Positions 1 through 9,108 of a stretch of DNA of 54,709 bases are shown one piece after another. Numbering within the stretch: the first letter of the stretch is position 1; each line of letters starts with the position of its first letter. The stretch is from Limobrevibacterium gyesilva (GTDB lineage: Bacteria > Pseudomonadota > Alphaproteobacteria > Acetobacterales > Acetobacteraceae). Under the pieces are notes generated by a model. The model worked only from the letters and a program-made list of their open reading frames with translations. It was not told the DNA's origin and searched no databases. The stretch lies in NCBI RefSeq assembly GCF_025989185.1, contig NZ_JAPDNT010000030.1:1-54709 (forward strand), in the 5' to 3' direction. The position numbers were made by a program, and so were the translations under genes.

Positions 1-112
1 GCGGGCGCCGGTGCGGGCGATCCCGCTGCCGCCGCCGGTGCCGCCGCCGCCGCCCGAAGGCGCACCGCCACCCGCATCACCGCACGCAGAAGCCACGACG
101 GAGACCCCGACC

Positions 113-1723
113 ATGCCCAAGCCAGAGACCGCCCTGTGCGTCGAGAACGCGACGATCGCCGAGTTGCAGCAGGCGCTGGCGGAGGGCAGGACGACGGCGG
201 CTGCGCTGGTGCGGGCCTATCTCGCGCGCATCGAGGCGTATGACCGCGCCGGGCCGCAGCTGAACGCGGTGCGCGAGGTGAACCCGGACGCGCTGGCGAT
301 CGCGGAGAAGATCGATGCGGCGCCGGCACGCGGCAAGCAGCCGCCGCTGCAGGGCATTCCGATCCTGGTCAAGGACAACATCGCCACCGCCGACAACCAG
401 CACACCACGGCGGGCTCGCTGGCGCTGGCGGATGCGTATGCGAAACGGGATGCCACCGTGGTGGCGAAGCTGCGCCGCGCCGGCGCGGTGATCCTGGGCA
501 AGGCGAACCTGACGGAGTTCGCCAATATCCTCGCGGTGGGCATGCCGTCCGGCTATTCATCGCTGGGCGGGCAGGTGCGCAACGCCTATGCGCCGGCGCT
601 GGACGACAAGGGCGTGCCGGTCGTGCCGCCGGGCGGGTCCAGCGCCGGGTCGGCGGTGGCGGTGGCGGCGGGGTTCGCGGCGGCGTCGATCGGCACGGAG
701 ACGTCGGGCTCGCTGCTGTCGCCGGCGAACCAGAACGGGCTGGTGACGGTGAAGCCGACGGTGGGGCTGATCAGCCGCGCCGGCATCATCCCCATCGCCG
801 CCAGCCAGGACACCGCCGGGCCGATGACGCGCACGGTGCGCGACGCCGCCCTGTTGCTGGGCGTGCTGGCCGGGCCGGACCCGCTGGACCCGGCGACGGC
901 GCACGCCCCGAAGGCGCCCGACTACCTCAAGGCGCTGGACAAGGACGGGCTGAAGGGCGCGCGCATCGGGGTGCCGAGCAATCCGGCCGATCCCGGCAAC
1001 GACGTCTATTACCGCCCGCTGCCGCCGGCCGCGGCTGCCGTGATGCAGGCGGCGATCACGGTGCTGGAGGCGCAAGGTGCGGTGATCGTGCGCGAGAACA
1101 TCCCGACCGAGGGCTGGATCGGCGGGCCCGGCACCGAGATGGCGATCCTGAACCGCAACCCCGAGAGCCCGACGAAAGACCAGGTGGCTCGGCTGCCGAT
1201 CGTGTTCGTGTACGAGTTGAAGCACGACATGAACCAGTACCTGCGCGACTGGGCGAAGGGGACGAAGATGCGCACGCTGGGCGACATCATCGCCTTCAAC
1301 GCGGAACATGCCGACACCGCGCTGCGCTTCGGCCAGGACATCTTCCTGGCGGCCGAGAGTACGCGCGGCGACCTGAAAGACCCGGAATACCTCTCTGCCC
1401 GGCAGATGGATCTGCGCGCGGCGCGCACGCGCGGGCTGGATGCATACATGGAAGAGAACCGGCTGGACGCGGTGCTGTTCCCCGGCAATGCCGGGGCGGC
1501 GATCGCGGCGAAGGCGGGCTATCCCAGCGTGCAGGTGCCGGCGGGGTTCGTCTCCGGCATCGGCGAGCAGGCGACGCCGGAGTATCCCATCGGCGCGACG
1601 TTCACCGGCCGGGCCTGGAGCGAGGCGACGCTGCTGCGGCTTGCCTATGCGTTCGAGCAGGCGACGCTGGCGCGACGGATGCCGCCGGGCGTGCCGGCGC
1701 TTGCGGAGAGCTGCGGGCGTTGA
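113..1723 (+). CDS. Amidase signature family protein
   Basis: This is a serine amidase of the amidase-signature family, hydrolysing a carboxamide that cannot be named from sequence. The Ser-cisSer-Lys triad is visible: Lys about 87 in ILVKDNIA, the cis-Ser in GGSSAGSA near 176-177, and the nucleophile about Ser200 in GTETSGSL. The length (536 residues) fits the family. I start at the ATG at 113, which has a GGAGA ribosome site 8 bases upstream. However, the frame stays open to the window edge and encodes a proline-rich stretch, so an upstream start with a signal peptide and Pro linker is possible. GatA is unlikely because no gatB or gatC is adjacent. Confidence 0.85.
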   Translation: MPKPETALCVENATIAELQQALAEGRTTAAALVRAYLARIEAYDRAGPQLNAVREVNPDALAIAEKIDAAPARGKQPPLQGIPILVKDNIATADNQHTTAGSLALADAYAKRDATVVAKLRRAGAVILGKANLTEFANILAVGMPSGYSSLGGQVRNAYAPALDDKGVPVVPPGGSSAGSAVAVAAGFAAASIGTETSGSLLSPANQNGLVTVKPTVGLISRAGIIPIAASQDTAGPMTRTVRDAALLLGVLAGPDPLDPATAHAPKAPDYLKALDKDGLKGARIGVPSNPADPGNDVYYRPLPPAAAAVMQAAITVLEAQGAVIVRENIPTEGWIGGPGTEMAILNRNPESPTKDQVARLPIVFVYELKHDMNQYLRDWAKGTKMRTLGDIIAFNAEHADTALRFGQDIFLAAESTRGDLKDPEYLSARQMDLRAARTRGLDAYMEENRLDAVLFPGNAGAAIAAKAGYPSVQVPAGFVSGIGEQATPEYPIGATFTGRAWSEATLLRLAYAFEQATLARRMPPGVPALAESCGR

Positions 1724-2065
1724 CCCATGCCAATGCCGACCGCCACACGCGCCGGCAGGTCAGATTCGGGCGTGGCCCGGCGGCTTTCCGCCCGCCGCAC
1801 GGCATGGTCAGGACGGTCTACGGCATTCTGCGGGCCGAGGAAGCCGAGGACTCCTGAGCGGTGTGGCGGCAGTGGCGTGCCGCCCCGGCCGGAAGTCCGT
1901 CTTCACGTCGAATGCCCGCGCCGCCGCGGCGCGCGCTTCCTTGACCCAGATCAAGGCCGGCGCCGCCGATCGCTGCGATGGTGGCGACCGGCCGTGGGTT
2001 CCTCGGTTGGCCCGTTCCATCGGGGCGCGGAACCGGGGCGGCAGCAGATGCAGCAGGTGTGTGCC
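1724..2065. other. Intergenic region with FNR-type box
   Basis: About 340 bases without a convincing gene. An open frame here that joins the downstream gene has arginine- and proline-rich, database-unlike composition, and I treat it as non-coding leader. The only recognisable element is the FNR-like palindrome at 1941-1954. Confidence 0.6.
1941..1954 (+). promoter_or_regulatory. FNR/FixK/Anr-type binding site
   Basis: The 14-mer TTGACCCAGATCAA matches the FNR/CRP-family anaerobic consensus TTGAT-N4-ATCAA at 9 of 10 positions. A site centred at 1947.5 would put an activated start near 1989 if used at -41.5, with a weak -10 GATGGT at 1977-1982. It sits about 110 bases before the BCAM0308-type gene. 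The related site at 3385-3398 strengthens the call. The binding protein itself is not in the window. Confidence 0.65.
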
Positions 2066-2578
2066 ATGACAGTGCCCGCCACGCCCTTCGGTTCCGCGAC
2101 AGGCCCCCGCCGCTGGGGGCGCGCGCAGGATCGCAGCGTCACCGATCCGTACAAGCGTACGAAGAAGCTGCACGAGCCCACGGTCTGCCCGCAATGCGGG
2201 GCGGTGTATCACGAAGGGCGCTGGCAATGGCGCGAACGGCCCGCCGGCGCGCATGAAGAGCTCTGCCAGGCATGCCACCGTATCAACGACGCCTTCCCGG
2301 CCGGCGTGGTGACGCTGACCGGCCGGTTCGTGGACGCGCACCGGGACGCGCTTCTGCACGTCATCCGGCGCCAGGAGGAGTTGGAGAAGCCTGAACACCC
2401 GTTCAACCGCATCATGAATATCGAGGAAGCGCCGGAGCGGGTCGTCGTCACCACGACGGATATCCATCTGCCGCACCGGATCGGCCGGGCGCTGGACAGT
2501 GCCTTCGGCGGCGAACTCGATTTCCAGTACGACGAGGATGGGTATTTCCTGCGCGTCGACTGGCGCCGCGACGACTGA
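2066..2578 (+). CDS. BCAM0308 family zinc-ribbon protein
   Basis: A 170-residue soluble protein with a two-knuckle zinc ribbon: CPQC near residue 40 and CQAC near residue 67. The family pattern follows, with a basic and acidic helix containing an HP-x-RI motif, then VVTTTDIHLPHRIG and a C-terminal strand ending RVDWRRDD. This matches the BCAM0308 family, named after a gene in the low-oxygen-activated locus of Burkholderia cenocepacia. The molecular function is unknown; nucleic-acid binding is a guess from the ribbon. A start 18 bases upstream (ATG 2048) is also possible. It converges on the CBS-BON gene, leaving 34 bases between stops, and has its own FNR-type box upstream. Confidence 0.8.
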   Translation: MTVPATPFGSATGPRRWGRAQDRSVTDPYKRTKKLHEPTVCPQCGAVYHEGRWQWRERPAGAHEELCQACHRINDAFPAGVVTLTGRFVDAHRDALLHVIRRQEELEKPEHPFNRIMNIEEAPERVVVTTTDIHLPHRIGRALDSAFGGELDFQYDEDGYFLRVDWRRDD

Positions 2579-2612
2579 ACCCGCCGACCCTCCCTGACCT
2601 TCCGCCCGGCGA

Positions 2613-3326
2613 TCAGCCCACGAAGCTGCCGGGGAACAGGGGATATGGCTCCTCGGACAGGACGATCATGTGGTTCTTCACCGCGCGCACGCCGGGGACG
2701 CCTTCGGCCGCGAGTTGCAGTGCGCGCAGTTCCTCCGATGTCGTCACCAGGCCCCAGAGGTGAACCACGCCGTCGGTGACCACCACGCTGTTCTCGGCGC
2801 GGCGGCTCCAGGGCTGGCGCGCCAGCTCGCCCAGCAGCACCTCGCGGATCTTGCCGTCGTCGACGTTGCCGGATTTCGGTTCAGGCGCCGTGGAGGCGAA
2901 GGCGCGCAGCAGGTTGGAGCGGCTGACGATGCCCACCAGCCGGTCGGCATCGACCACCGGCACGCGCTTGATGTGCTTCTGCTCCATCAGGTCGGCGATC
3001 TCCGCCAGGGGGGTGGCGCGGTCGGCGCAGACCACGGCGCGAGTCATCACGTCGCGCGCCAGGGTGCCGTGCGTGCGCACATATTCCTCTGCCAGCGTCG
3101 CCGTGCCGGTAAAGAACTCCAGCCATGCGCCACGGCGTTTCTGCGTGCCCAGCTCTGCGCGGCGCAGCAGGTCGCCTTCGCTGATCAGCCCGACCACCCG
3201 GCCGGCGTCGTCGACCACCGGAACGCCGCTGATGCCGCGCGCCAGCAGCAGTTTCACGACCTGCAGGACCGGGGTCTCCGGCCCGACGGTCACGACATCC
3301 GTGGTCATCACGTCGCCCGCATTCAT
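2613..3326 (-). CDS. CBS-pair and BON domain protein
   Basis: This 237-residue cytoplasmic protein has two CBS domains (residues about 8-60 and 90-145, with DVMTTDVVTV and DVMTRAVVCA openings). A C-terminal BON domain follows (about 165-230, containing VVVTDGVVHLWGLV). CBS pairs bind adenine nucleotides as energy sensors, and BON domains bind membranes or phospholipid. The combination is typical of stress and hypoxia proteins. The start at 3326 has a GGAGAG ribosome site. The gene is divergent from the universal stress protein gene, with 121 bases between the start codons holding an FNR-type box. Confidence 0.9.
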   Translation of the reverse strand: MNAGDVMTTDVVTVGPETPVLQVVKLLLARGISGVPVVDDAGRVVGLISEGDLLRRAELGTQKRRGAWLEFFTGTATLAEEYVRTHGTLARDVMTRAVVCADRATPLAEIADLMEQKHIKRVPVVDADRLVGIVSRSNLLRAFASTAPEPKSGNVDDGKIREVLLGELARQPWSRRAENSVVVTDGVVHLWGLVTTSEELRALQLAAEGVPGVRAVKNHMIVLSEEPYPLFPGSFVG

Positions 3327-3384
3327 GGCACTCTCCACTTCGTTGGCTTGTTCGCAACAAGAACGTCTGTCAGCGTACGGGGCA

Positions 3385-3398
3385 TTGATCCAGATCAG
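3385..3398 (+). promoter_or_regulatory. FNR/FixK/Anr-type site in a divergent promoter
   Basis: TTGATCCAGATCAG fits TTGAT-N4-ATCAA at 9 of 10 positions. Its centre (3391.5) lies 41.5 bases before a start predicted from the -10-like TAAGGT at 3421-3426, which is exactly the class II activator spacing. A GAAGGAG ribosome site (3434-3440) precedes the ATG at 3448. The same site is about 60 bases from the divergent CBS-BON start, so it could serve both directions. Confidence 0.75.
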
Positions 3399-3447
3399 TC
3401 TGCCTTGCCCGGGTCCGGCGTAAGGTCTTCGCCGAAGGAGAAATTGG

Positions 3448-4314
3448 ATGTTCAAGCACGTACTCGTACCGGCCACTGGGGCCGACAGCGACAAGGCGGT
3501 CTTCGAGACGGCGCTGTTGGCGGCCAGGCCGTTCGGGGCGCATCTGGAGTTCCTGCACGTGCGCGTCGATGTCACCGACGTGGTGGTGGCGATGACCGCC
3601 GGCGGCATCGGCGGCGGTGGCGCGATCCAGAGTGTAATCGACCGGCTGGAGGCGGAGAACAAGGCCCTGGAGCAGAAAGCCTGGCAGGCTTTCTCCAGCT
3701 TCTGCGCGGAAGCCGGAATCGCGACCGGCGGATCGGCCCCGGGAACCGGCCTGTGCGCCGATCTGGTGGTGGAGACCGGCAACGAGGCGCAGTGGCTGGC
3801 CGAGTATGGCCGCTTCGCGGACCTTGTGGTGGTCGGGCGCACGCGCAACGGCGAGGACGTGGCCCTGGACGTGCTGGAGGCCGCCCTGATGGACACCGGC
3901 AAGCCGCTGCTGATCGCGGCCGCTCAGGCGCAGGCGGCGTTGCCGGGCACGGTGGCCATCGCCTGGAAGGACTCGCCCGAGGCGGCGCGCGCGGTCAGCG
4001 CGGCCATGCCGATGATCGAAGCCGCCGAGCGCGTGGTGATCATTTCGGTGGAGGAGGACGAGCAGACGAAGGAGGAGACCAGCGAGCGCCTGCAGCGCGC
4101 CCTGCGCTGGCACAACGCCAACACCTCGGTGCAGCATCTGGCCCGCAACGGGCGGCCGGCCGTCGAGGTGCTGCTGGGGGCGGCCGCCGGCGTGGGCGCC
4201 AACCTGCTGGTGATGGGCGGCTACAGCCACAGCCGGCTGCGCGAAGTGGTTTTCGGCGGCTTCACCCAGCGCATCCTGCGCGGGGCGGACCTGCCGGTGC
4301 TGATGGCGCACTGA
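3448..4314 (+). CDS. Universal stress protein, UspA family
   Basis: A 288-residue two-lobed universal stress protein. The N-terminus (MFKHVLVPATGADSD) is the usual beta1-loop, and the C-terminal lobe carries the nucleotide-binding glycine motif LLVMGGYSHSRLREVVFGG followed by the PVLMAH end strand. The length equals two Usp units, although the first lobe is degenerate in its glycine motif. The role is presumably survival under energy or oxygen limitation. It is followed 41 bases later by ftsH, probably co-transcribed from the promoter with the FNR-type box. Confidence 0.92.
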   Translation: MFKHVLVPATGADSDKAVFETALLAARPFGAHLEFLHVRVDVTDVVVAMTAGGIGGGGAIQSVIDRLEAENKALEQKAWQAFSSFCAEAGIATGGSAPGTGLCADLVVETGNEAQWLAEYGRFADLVVVGRTRNGEDVALDVLEAALMDTGKPLLIAAAQAQAALPGTVAIAWKDSPEAARAVSAAMPMIEAAERVVIISVEEDEQTKEETSERLQRALRWHNANTSVQHLARNGRPAVEVLLGAAAGVGANLLVMGGYSHSRLREVVFGGFTQRILRGADLPVLMAH

Positions 4315-4355
4315 GACTGACCTTGCCCTGACGCCTGTGGCACAGTGACGCCGCC

Positions 4356-6170
4356 ATGACCAAACTGCCGCTGATCCAGATCGGCTGGGCGATCGCGCTG
4401 GCGCTGGTGTTGCTGAGCCTGTTGAACCAGGGCGGCGGCGGCAACGAGCCGATTCCCTACAGCCGGTTCCAGCAATTGCTGGACGACGGGCGGGTGGCCA
4501 AGGTGACGGTTGCCGGCGACACCATCCGCGGCGAGTACAAGGAGAAGCAGGCGGACGGCACCACCGGCTTCACCACGCAGCGCGTGCCGGCGGACTTGGC
4601 GGGCCAGCTCGCCAAGACCGGGGTCGAGTTCGCCGCCGTGCCGGCCACCGGCCCGCTGGGCACGCTGCTCGGCTGGGTGCTGCCGCCGCTGCTGTTCGTG
4701 GGCGTGTGGCTGGGGGCCTCGTATTTCATGTCCGGCGGACGCGGGGGGTTCGGCGGCGGCCTGCTGTCGGTCGGCCGCAGCCGGGCCAAGCTGGTCGCGG
4801 AAACCGACGTGAAGGTCAGCTTCGACGATGTCGCCGGCGTGGACGAGGCGAAGGAGGAGCTGCACGAGATCGTCGAGTTCCTCAAGAAGCCGCAAGAGTT
4901 CGGCCGCCTCGGCGCGCATATCCCGCGCGGCATCCTGCTGGTGGGCCCGCCCGGCACCGGCAAGACGCTGCTGGCCCGCGCCGTGGCGGGCGAGGCCGGG
5001 GTGCCGTTCTTCTCCACCAACGGCGCCGAGTTCGTGGAGATGTTCGTGGGTGTGGGCGCGGCGCGCGTGCGCGACCTGTTCGAGCAGGCGCGCAAGCTCG
5101 CCCCGTGCATCATCTTCATCGACGAGCTGGACGCGCTCGGCCGCGCCCGCGGCGCCTCGCCGATCACCGGCCAGGACGAGAAGGAGCAGACGCTGAACCA
5201 GCTGCTGGCGGAGATGGACGGGTTCGACCGGTCGGTTGCCATCGTCATCCTCGCCGCCACCAACCGGCCGGAGATCCTCGACCCCGCCTTGCTGCGGGCC
5301 GGACGGTTCGACCGCCAGGTGCTGGTGGACCGGCCGGAGAAGAAGGGGCGTGTGCAGATCCTGAGGGTGCACCTGAAGAACCTGAAGCTGGCCCCCGATG
5401 TCGACCTGGACGCAATCGCGGCGCTGACGCCCGGCTTTACCGGGGCCGACCTGGCCAACCTCGCCAACGAGGCGGCGGTGCGGGCCACGCGGCGCGGCGC
5501 CGATGCCATCGCCATGGAGGATTTTGCCGAGGCGGTGGAGCGGATCGTGGCCGGGCTGGAGAAGCGCTCGCGCGTGCTGATCCCGCGCGAGCGGCGGATT
5601 GTTGCGTTTCATGAAATGGGCCATGCGCTGGTCGCCATGGCGATTCCCGGCACCGACCCGGTGCAGAAGATCTCGATCATTCCGCGCGGCATTGCCGCTT
5701 TGGGCTACACCATGCAACACCCCACCGAGGACCGGTTCCTGATGGGACAGCACGAGCTGGAGGCGCGCATGGCGGTGCTCATGGGCGGCCGGGCGGCGGA
5801 AACGCTGATCGGGCCGGACGTGTCCACCGGGGCGGCCGATGATCTGGCCAAGGCCACCGACATCGCCCGCGGCATGGTGCTGCGCTTCGGCATGGACCCG
5901 AAGCTCGGCCCGGTCGCCTGGGACACCGAGCAGGGCCGGTTCCTGGATGAGCCCGGCGCGTTCTGGCGCCCGCGCCGGTTCAGCGACGCGACCTCGCACG
6001 AGATCGACGATGCGGTGCGCACGTTGCTGCAGCGCTCGCTGGAGCGGGCGCTGGCGATTCTGCGCGACAACCGCGCCGTGCTCGATTCGGGGGCGGAAAC
6101 CCTGCTCGCGCGCGAATCGCTGGCGGGCGACGAGATCCCGCGGCCGAAGCCGGAGCGGCCGGCCGGGTGA
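4356..6170 (+). CDS. ftsH: ATP-dependent zinc metalloprotease FtsH (accessory paralogue)
   Basis: A membrane-anchored AAA+ protease of 604 residues. Two membrane segments (about 8-24 and 101-125) flank a short periplasmic domain. They are followed by Walker A GPPGTGKT (197-204), Walker [10 protein letters not shown], and the second region of homology ending in [17 protein letters not shown]. The zinc site is HEMGH (419-423), with the third ligand in [11 protein letters not shown]. It is somewhat shorter than housekeeping FtsH (about 640) and has a reduced C-terminal tail. Its position in the low-oxygen stress module rather than beside hflK/C or tilS suggests an accessory stress copy. It degrades misfolded membrane and some soluble proteins. 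Confidence 0.93.
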   Translation: MTKLPLIQIGWAIALALVLLSLLNQGGGGNEPIPYSRFQQLLDDGRVAKVTVAGDTIRGEYKEKQADGTTGFTTQRVPADLAGQLAKTGVEFAAVPATGPLGTLLGWVLPPLLFVGVWLGASYFMSGGRGGFGGGLLSVGRSRAKLVAETDVKVSFDDVAGVDEAKEELHEIVEFLKKPQEFGRLGAHIPRGILLVGPPGTGKTLLARAVAGEAGVPFFSTNGAEFVEMFVGVGAARVRDLFEQARKLAPCIIFIDELDALGRARGASPITGQDEKEQTLNQLLAEMDGFDRSVAIVILAATNRPEILDPALLRAGRFDRQVLVDRPEKKGRVQILRVHLKNLKLAPDVDLDAIAALTPGFTGADLANLANEAAVRATRRGADAIAMEDFAEAVERIVAGLEKRSRVLIPRERRIVAFHEMGHALVAMAIPGTDPVQKISIIPRGIAALGYTMQHPTEDRFLMGQHELEARMAVLMGGRAAETLIGPDVSTGAADDLAKATDIARGMVLRFGMDPKLGPVAWDTEQGRFLDEPGAFWRPRRFSDATSHEIDDAVRTLLQRSLERALAILRDNRAVLDSGAETLLARESLAGDEIPRPKPERPAG

Positions 6171-6226
6171 GGGGGGCCTTCCCGGATGCCGGGCGCGTCC
6201 GGGTTGTGCGGAGTGGCCAGAAAAGC

Positions 6227-6257
6227 TTGCGCCGCCCGGCGGGACCGGGCGGCGCAA
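6227..6257. terminator. Strong hairpin between convergent ftsH and Hint genes
   Basis: Perfect 13-bp arms at 6227-6239 and 6245-6257 enclose a 5-base loop. On the minus strand the stem is followed within two bases by TTTT, so it is best read as the intrinsic terminator of the Hint-domain gene. It can also block read-through from ftsH. Confidence 0.75.
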
Positions 6258-6276
6258 ACAGTGTCCGGTATCCGGT

Positions 6277-6298
6277 CCGGGAGCCCGAAGGCTCCCGG
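6277..6298. terminator. Second hairpin before the Hint-gene stop
   Basis: Nine-base arms at 6277-6285 and 6290-6298 close a CGAA tetraloop. It lies immediately after the Hint-gene stop codon in the direction of transcription. No T-tract follows, so it may reinforce the neighbouring terminator or protect mRNA ends. Confidence 0.5.
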
Positions 6299-6305
6299 CC
6301 GGGGA

Positions 6306-7658
6306 TCAGGAGGCCAGGGCGGCGGTACGGGCGACCGGCAGCCGGGCGCCGTCGGCGACGCGGCGGACCTCGACCTGGTCGATGCTGACCACCGAGGCCG
6401 GCAGCGCCACCGAATAGGCGCAGCGGCCGCCGGCGAGGCCGGCATGGTCGAGGTCAGTGCGGTAGCGGTTGGCCAGCACGCGGGCGACCGTCTCGCCATC
6501 CACCAGGACATCGAGCTCCACCGGAACCGACGGGGTGGCGGTGTCGAGCACCCAGCCTTCCAGCGTGCCGTCCGCGAGCCGCTCCACATGGCCCTGCAGG
6601 GGGCCGTGGGCGGCGGCGAAGGTGGCGATGCCGGCGCGGGCGGCCAGGCGGCGGCGCACCGCCTCAAGCTGGTAGCCTTCCTCGACGCGCGGGGCCGAGA
6701 AGCCGCGCGGCGCTTCGTCGGCGCCGAACATGTCGTAGTACTCGTCGGCGTTGTCGAACATCAGGCGGCTGTTGTCGTCCACGAAGGTTTCGGCCGGCGC
6801 GCCTTCGGCGAAGACCACGTCATGCGCATCGAGCTCGATATGCACGTAGCTGACCGGGGCCAGGTCATCGTTGCGCAGGACGGTGACGCCGTTGATCAGC
6901 GCGGCGGCGGGGATGAACACGTCGTCGATGAACATCGCGTGCATGGGCGAGACGACGAGGTCGCGATGCGGCATGCCCTCGGCCAGCGCGTCCTTGCGGA
7001 TGGTGACCGGGCGCAGGTGCTGGTGGGCGGCGACCTGGGCGGCCGTGTAGGTGCGGCGGCCGATCCACTTGATCGGCTTGGCAACGCCGCTGCTGGTGGC
7101 GACCAGATCGCCGATCCGCAGGGCCTCGACCGCAACCTCGCCGGCCGGCGTGGCGATGCGGGTTCCGGTGGCGTAGCAGGCGACGCCCGTGTTCTCGAAG
7201 TACTGGGTCCAGGCTGTGGCGCCCCCCGCCGTCGTGTCGGTGAGGGTGAACGTGATCGCAAACGAGTCGGGAGCCCCTGCCGGCGCGTACAGATTCAGGT
7301 TCTGGAATATCGTCGTGAGGGAGTCCGCCCCAGTCCCCGTGAAATTGGCAGCCAGGTGGTTGTCTGCATCTGCAACCGTGCTGCCGCCATATTGCAGCTC
7401 TTCGGCGCCCAGATTCCCGCCTACGTACTGAAATTCAATGTGCAGCGACCACGAGTTCGTGCCGGCTGCCGACACAATCTGCGGCCCGGTCGGATTGCCA
7501 TTGGCGTCGGTGCCGGCGCTCCAGTTCCACACGAAATCATCATCGAAGCCGAAGTTGCCGGCGAAGCCACCGGTGCGGCTGCTGTTGTACAAGCCCAGGT
7601 CGGTAGAACTGTTGTCGAAGCCGCTGACCGTCAGGTCGCCCGCAGTAAAAGTCGCCAT
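6306..7658 (-). CDS. Hedgehog/Hint-domain protein
   Basis: A 450-residue protein with an N-terminal beta-rich domain (about 1-155, rich in G, N, T, D, no cleavable signal seen). A Hint domain of the Hint_2 type begins at Cys161 in CYATGTRIATPAGEVAVE and includes the HIELDAHDVVFAEG motif near 270-285. Hint domains catalyse N-S acyl shift and self-processing; in this family the fate of the C-terminal product is mostly undescribed. The tail (about 350-450) resembles a small beta-sandwich. Such proteins are frequent in Acetobacteraceae and often lie at the surface, possibly exported by a type I system without a signal peptide (inference). The start has AAGGTG upstream. It stands alone. Confidence 0.85.
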   Translation of the reverse strand: MATFTAGDLTVSGFDNSSTDLGLYNSSRTGGFAGNFGFDDDFVWNWSAGTDANGNPTGPQIVSAAGTNSWSLHIEFQYVGGNLGAEELQYGGSTVADADNHLAANFTGTGADSLTTIFQNLNLYAPAGAPDSFAITFTLTDTTAGGATAWTQYFENTGVACYATGTRIATPAGEVAVEALRIGDLVATSSGVAKPIKWIGRRTYTAAQVAAHQHLRPVTIRKDALAEGMPHRDLVVSPMHAMFIDDVFIPAAALINGVTVLRNDDLAPVSYVHIELDAHDVVFAEGAPAETFVDDNSRLMFDNADEYYDMFGADEAPRGFSAPRVEEGYQLEAVRRRLAARAGIATFAAAHGPLQGHVERLADGTLEGWVLDTATPSVPVELDVLVDGETVARVLANRYRTDLDHAGLAGGRCAYSVALPASVVSIDQVEVRRVADGARLPVARTAALAS

Positions 7659-8121
7659 CTCATTTCACCTTCGCTTCAGACGTCCAAGGTTCAGGTCCGC
7701 CGGCGTGGCCGGAGCGACCCCACGGTTCCGCACGTTCCAGGGTCCCGCCGGCCGAACTCGGCCATCGGGACCGCGAAGGCATTCCCGACGGCCGGCGCAT
7801 GGCCGGTGGCATGCACCCAGATCCTTACGGAACTGTATTCTGTCTCATTGCTATCGCATTCATCCAATCTTTACAACTCTCACGTAACCGTGAGTCCGAT
7901 CACCTTTTTATCATACAGGCGGGATTAACCGCTGGCGAAACGGTTCGTATAAGTCCCTGACAAGTCGATACGGATGGCCGCCCGGCGTGCAGCGCCGCTG
8001 CCGGCGAACGTCACACCTGGTCATGATTGTTTCCCGCCGCTCGATTCGCTGTATCGCGCCGCGCCACGGCGCGTGGTGATCACGTCAGTAGACGGTGCTC
8101 AACAATCGAGACGAGCCATCC
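7659..8121. other. Intergenic region upstream of the Hint gene
   Basis: About 460 bases with no convincing gene. It is AT-richer than its surroundings between 7830 and 7960 and holds a small inverted repeat (CTCACG at 7879-7884, CGTGAG at 7889-7894) that could be an operator. No clear -35/-10 pair could be fixed. The 3' end of the alpha/beta hydrolase gene converges from the other side. Confidence 0.5.
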
Positions 8122-8991
8122 CTACCGGGTGTTGTAGACGATGAACCCCGCGATCGCGTCCAGCAGCGCCTGCGGCTCGTCGCCGCGGATGGAGTGGCTG
8201 CTCTCCTCGAAGATGCGCAGGTCGGACCCGGGGATCAGCCGATGGATCTCCTCGGAGAACTCGGGCGGGCAGATCCAGTCGTGGCGGCCCGCCAGGATCA
8301 GGGTCGGCGCTGTGATGGCGGACAGCTCCGGCCGCAGGTCGAAGCTCTGCAGGAAGCCGCCGGGGGCAAAGGCTCGGTTCAGCGCCTCCGGGGTCAGGCT
8401 GCCGCGCGCGCGGCTGGCGGCGGCGGCCACCGGGTCGAACTTGCGCGAATACAGCGGCCCCATCACGTCGTAATAGCGGCGCAGCTTCTCCACCGTATCG
8501 AGCTCGCCGGCCCAGAGCTGGTCGCACACCGACTTCTGCTCCGGCGTGCCGCGCTCGGCCACGATCTGGCGGGCGCGGGCATTGAACCCCGCATGCGCGG
8601 CGGTCACGATCAGCACCAGATGCGACACCGAGGCCGGATAGCGCGCGGCATAGGCCATCGCCACCATGCCGCCATAGCTGGTGCCGATGGTCACCACCGG
8701 CCCCAGGCCGAGATGGCGGCGCAGCGCCTCCAGGTCCTCGACATTCTCGTCCAGCGTATAGGTCGCCGGGTCGCCCTTGGCCGAACGGCCCTGGCCGCGA
8801 TGGTCGACATAGACAAGCTGCATCTTCTCGGCGAGCGGGCTCATCCCCGGCTTGAAGCCGGTGTGGTCGCCACCGGGGCCGCCATGCAGGACGAAAGCCG
8901 GCGGCTTCTCGCGCATCCGCGTGCCGTTGGGCACCAGGCCGGCGCCCTCGATGTCGAAATAGATCTCGGTGTCACGGATGCGGGCGCGCAT
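8122..8991 (-). CDS. Alpha/beta hydrolase, proline iminopeptidase-like (S33)
   Basis: A 289-residue cytoplasmic hydrolase. The oxyanion motif HGGPGG is at 36-41, the nucleophile elbow GTSYGG has Ser105, the acid is in GRHDWICPP near 240, and the histidine is in EESSHS near 268. HGGPGG is characteristic of the prolyl aminopeptidase branch, but the same motif occurs in amide and ester hydrolases, so the substrate is open. The start at 8991 has AGGAG upstream. It is divergent from the acyl-CoA dehydrogenase operon with a 117-base shared promoter region. Confidence 0.85.
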   Translation of the reverse strand: MRARIRDTEIYFDIEGAGLVPNGTRMREKPPAFVLHGGPGGDHTGFKPGMSPLAEKMQLVYVDHRGQGRSAKGDPATYTLDENVEDLEALRRHLGLGPVVTIGTSYGGMVAMAYAARYPASVSHLVLIVTAAHAGFNARARQIVAERGTPEQKSVCDQLWAGELDTVEKLRRYYDVMGPLYSRKFDPVAAAASRARGSLTPEALNRAFAPGGFLQSFDLRPELSAITAPTLILAGRHDWICPPEFSEEIHRLIPGSDLRIFEESSHSIRGDEPQALLDAIAGFIVYNTR

Positions 8992-9108
8992 GGGGGCTCC
9001 TGTCAGGGGATCGGCGATGGTCGCGAGGGCGAAGCGGCCGGGCTGGCCGCTTGACGCCGTCCCGTCTTCCCACCCAAGACTAGGGTCAGGCAAGGGAGGG
9101 GAAGCGCG

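Noticed and set aside
1727-2065. N-terminal extension of the BCAM0308-type protein
   Set aside because: The extension has no family similarity, contains the FNR-type box, and ribosome sites fit the later ATGs.
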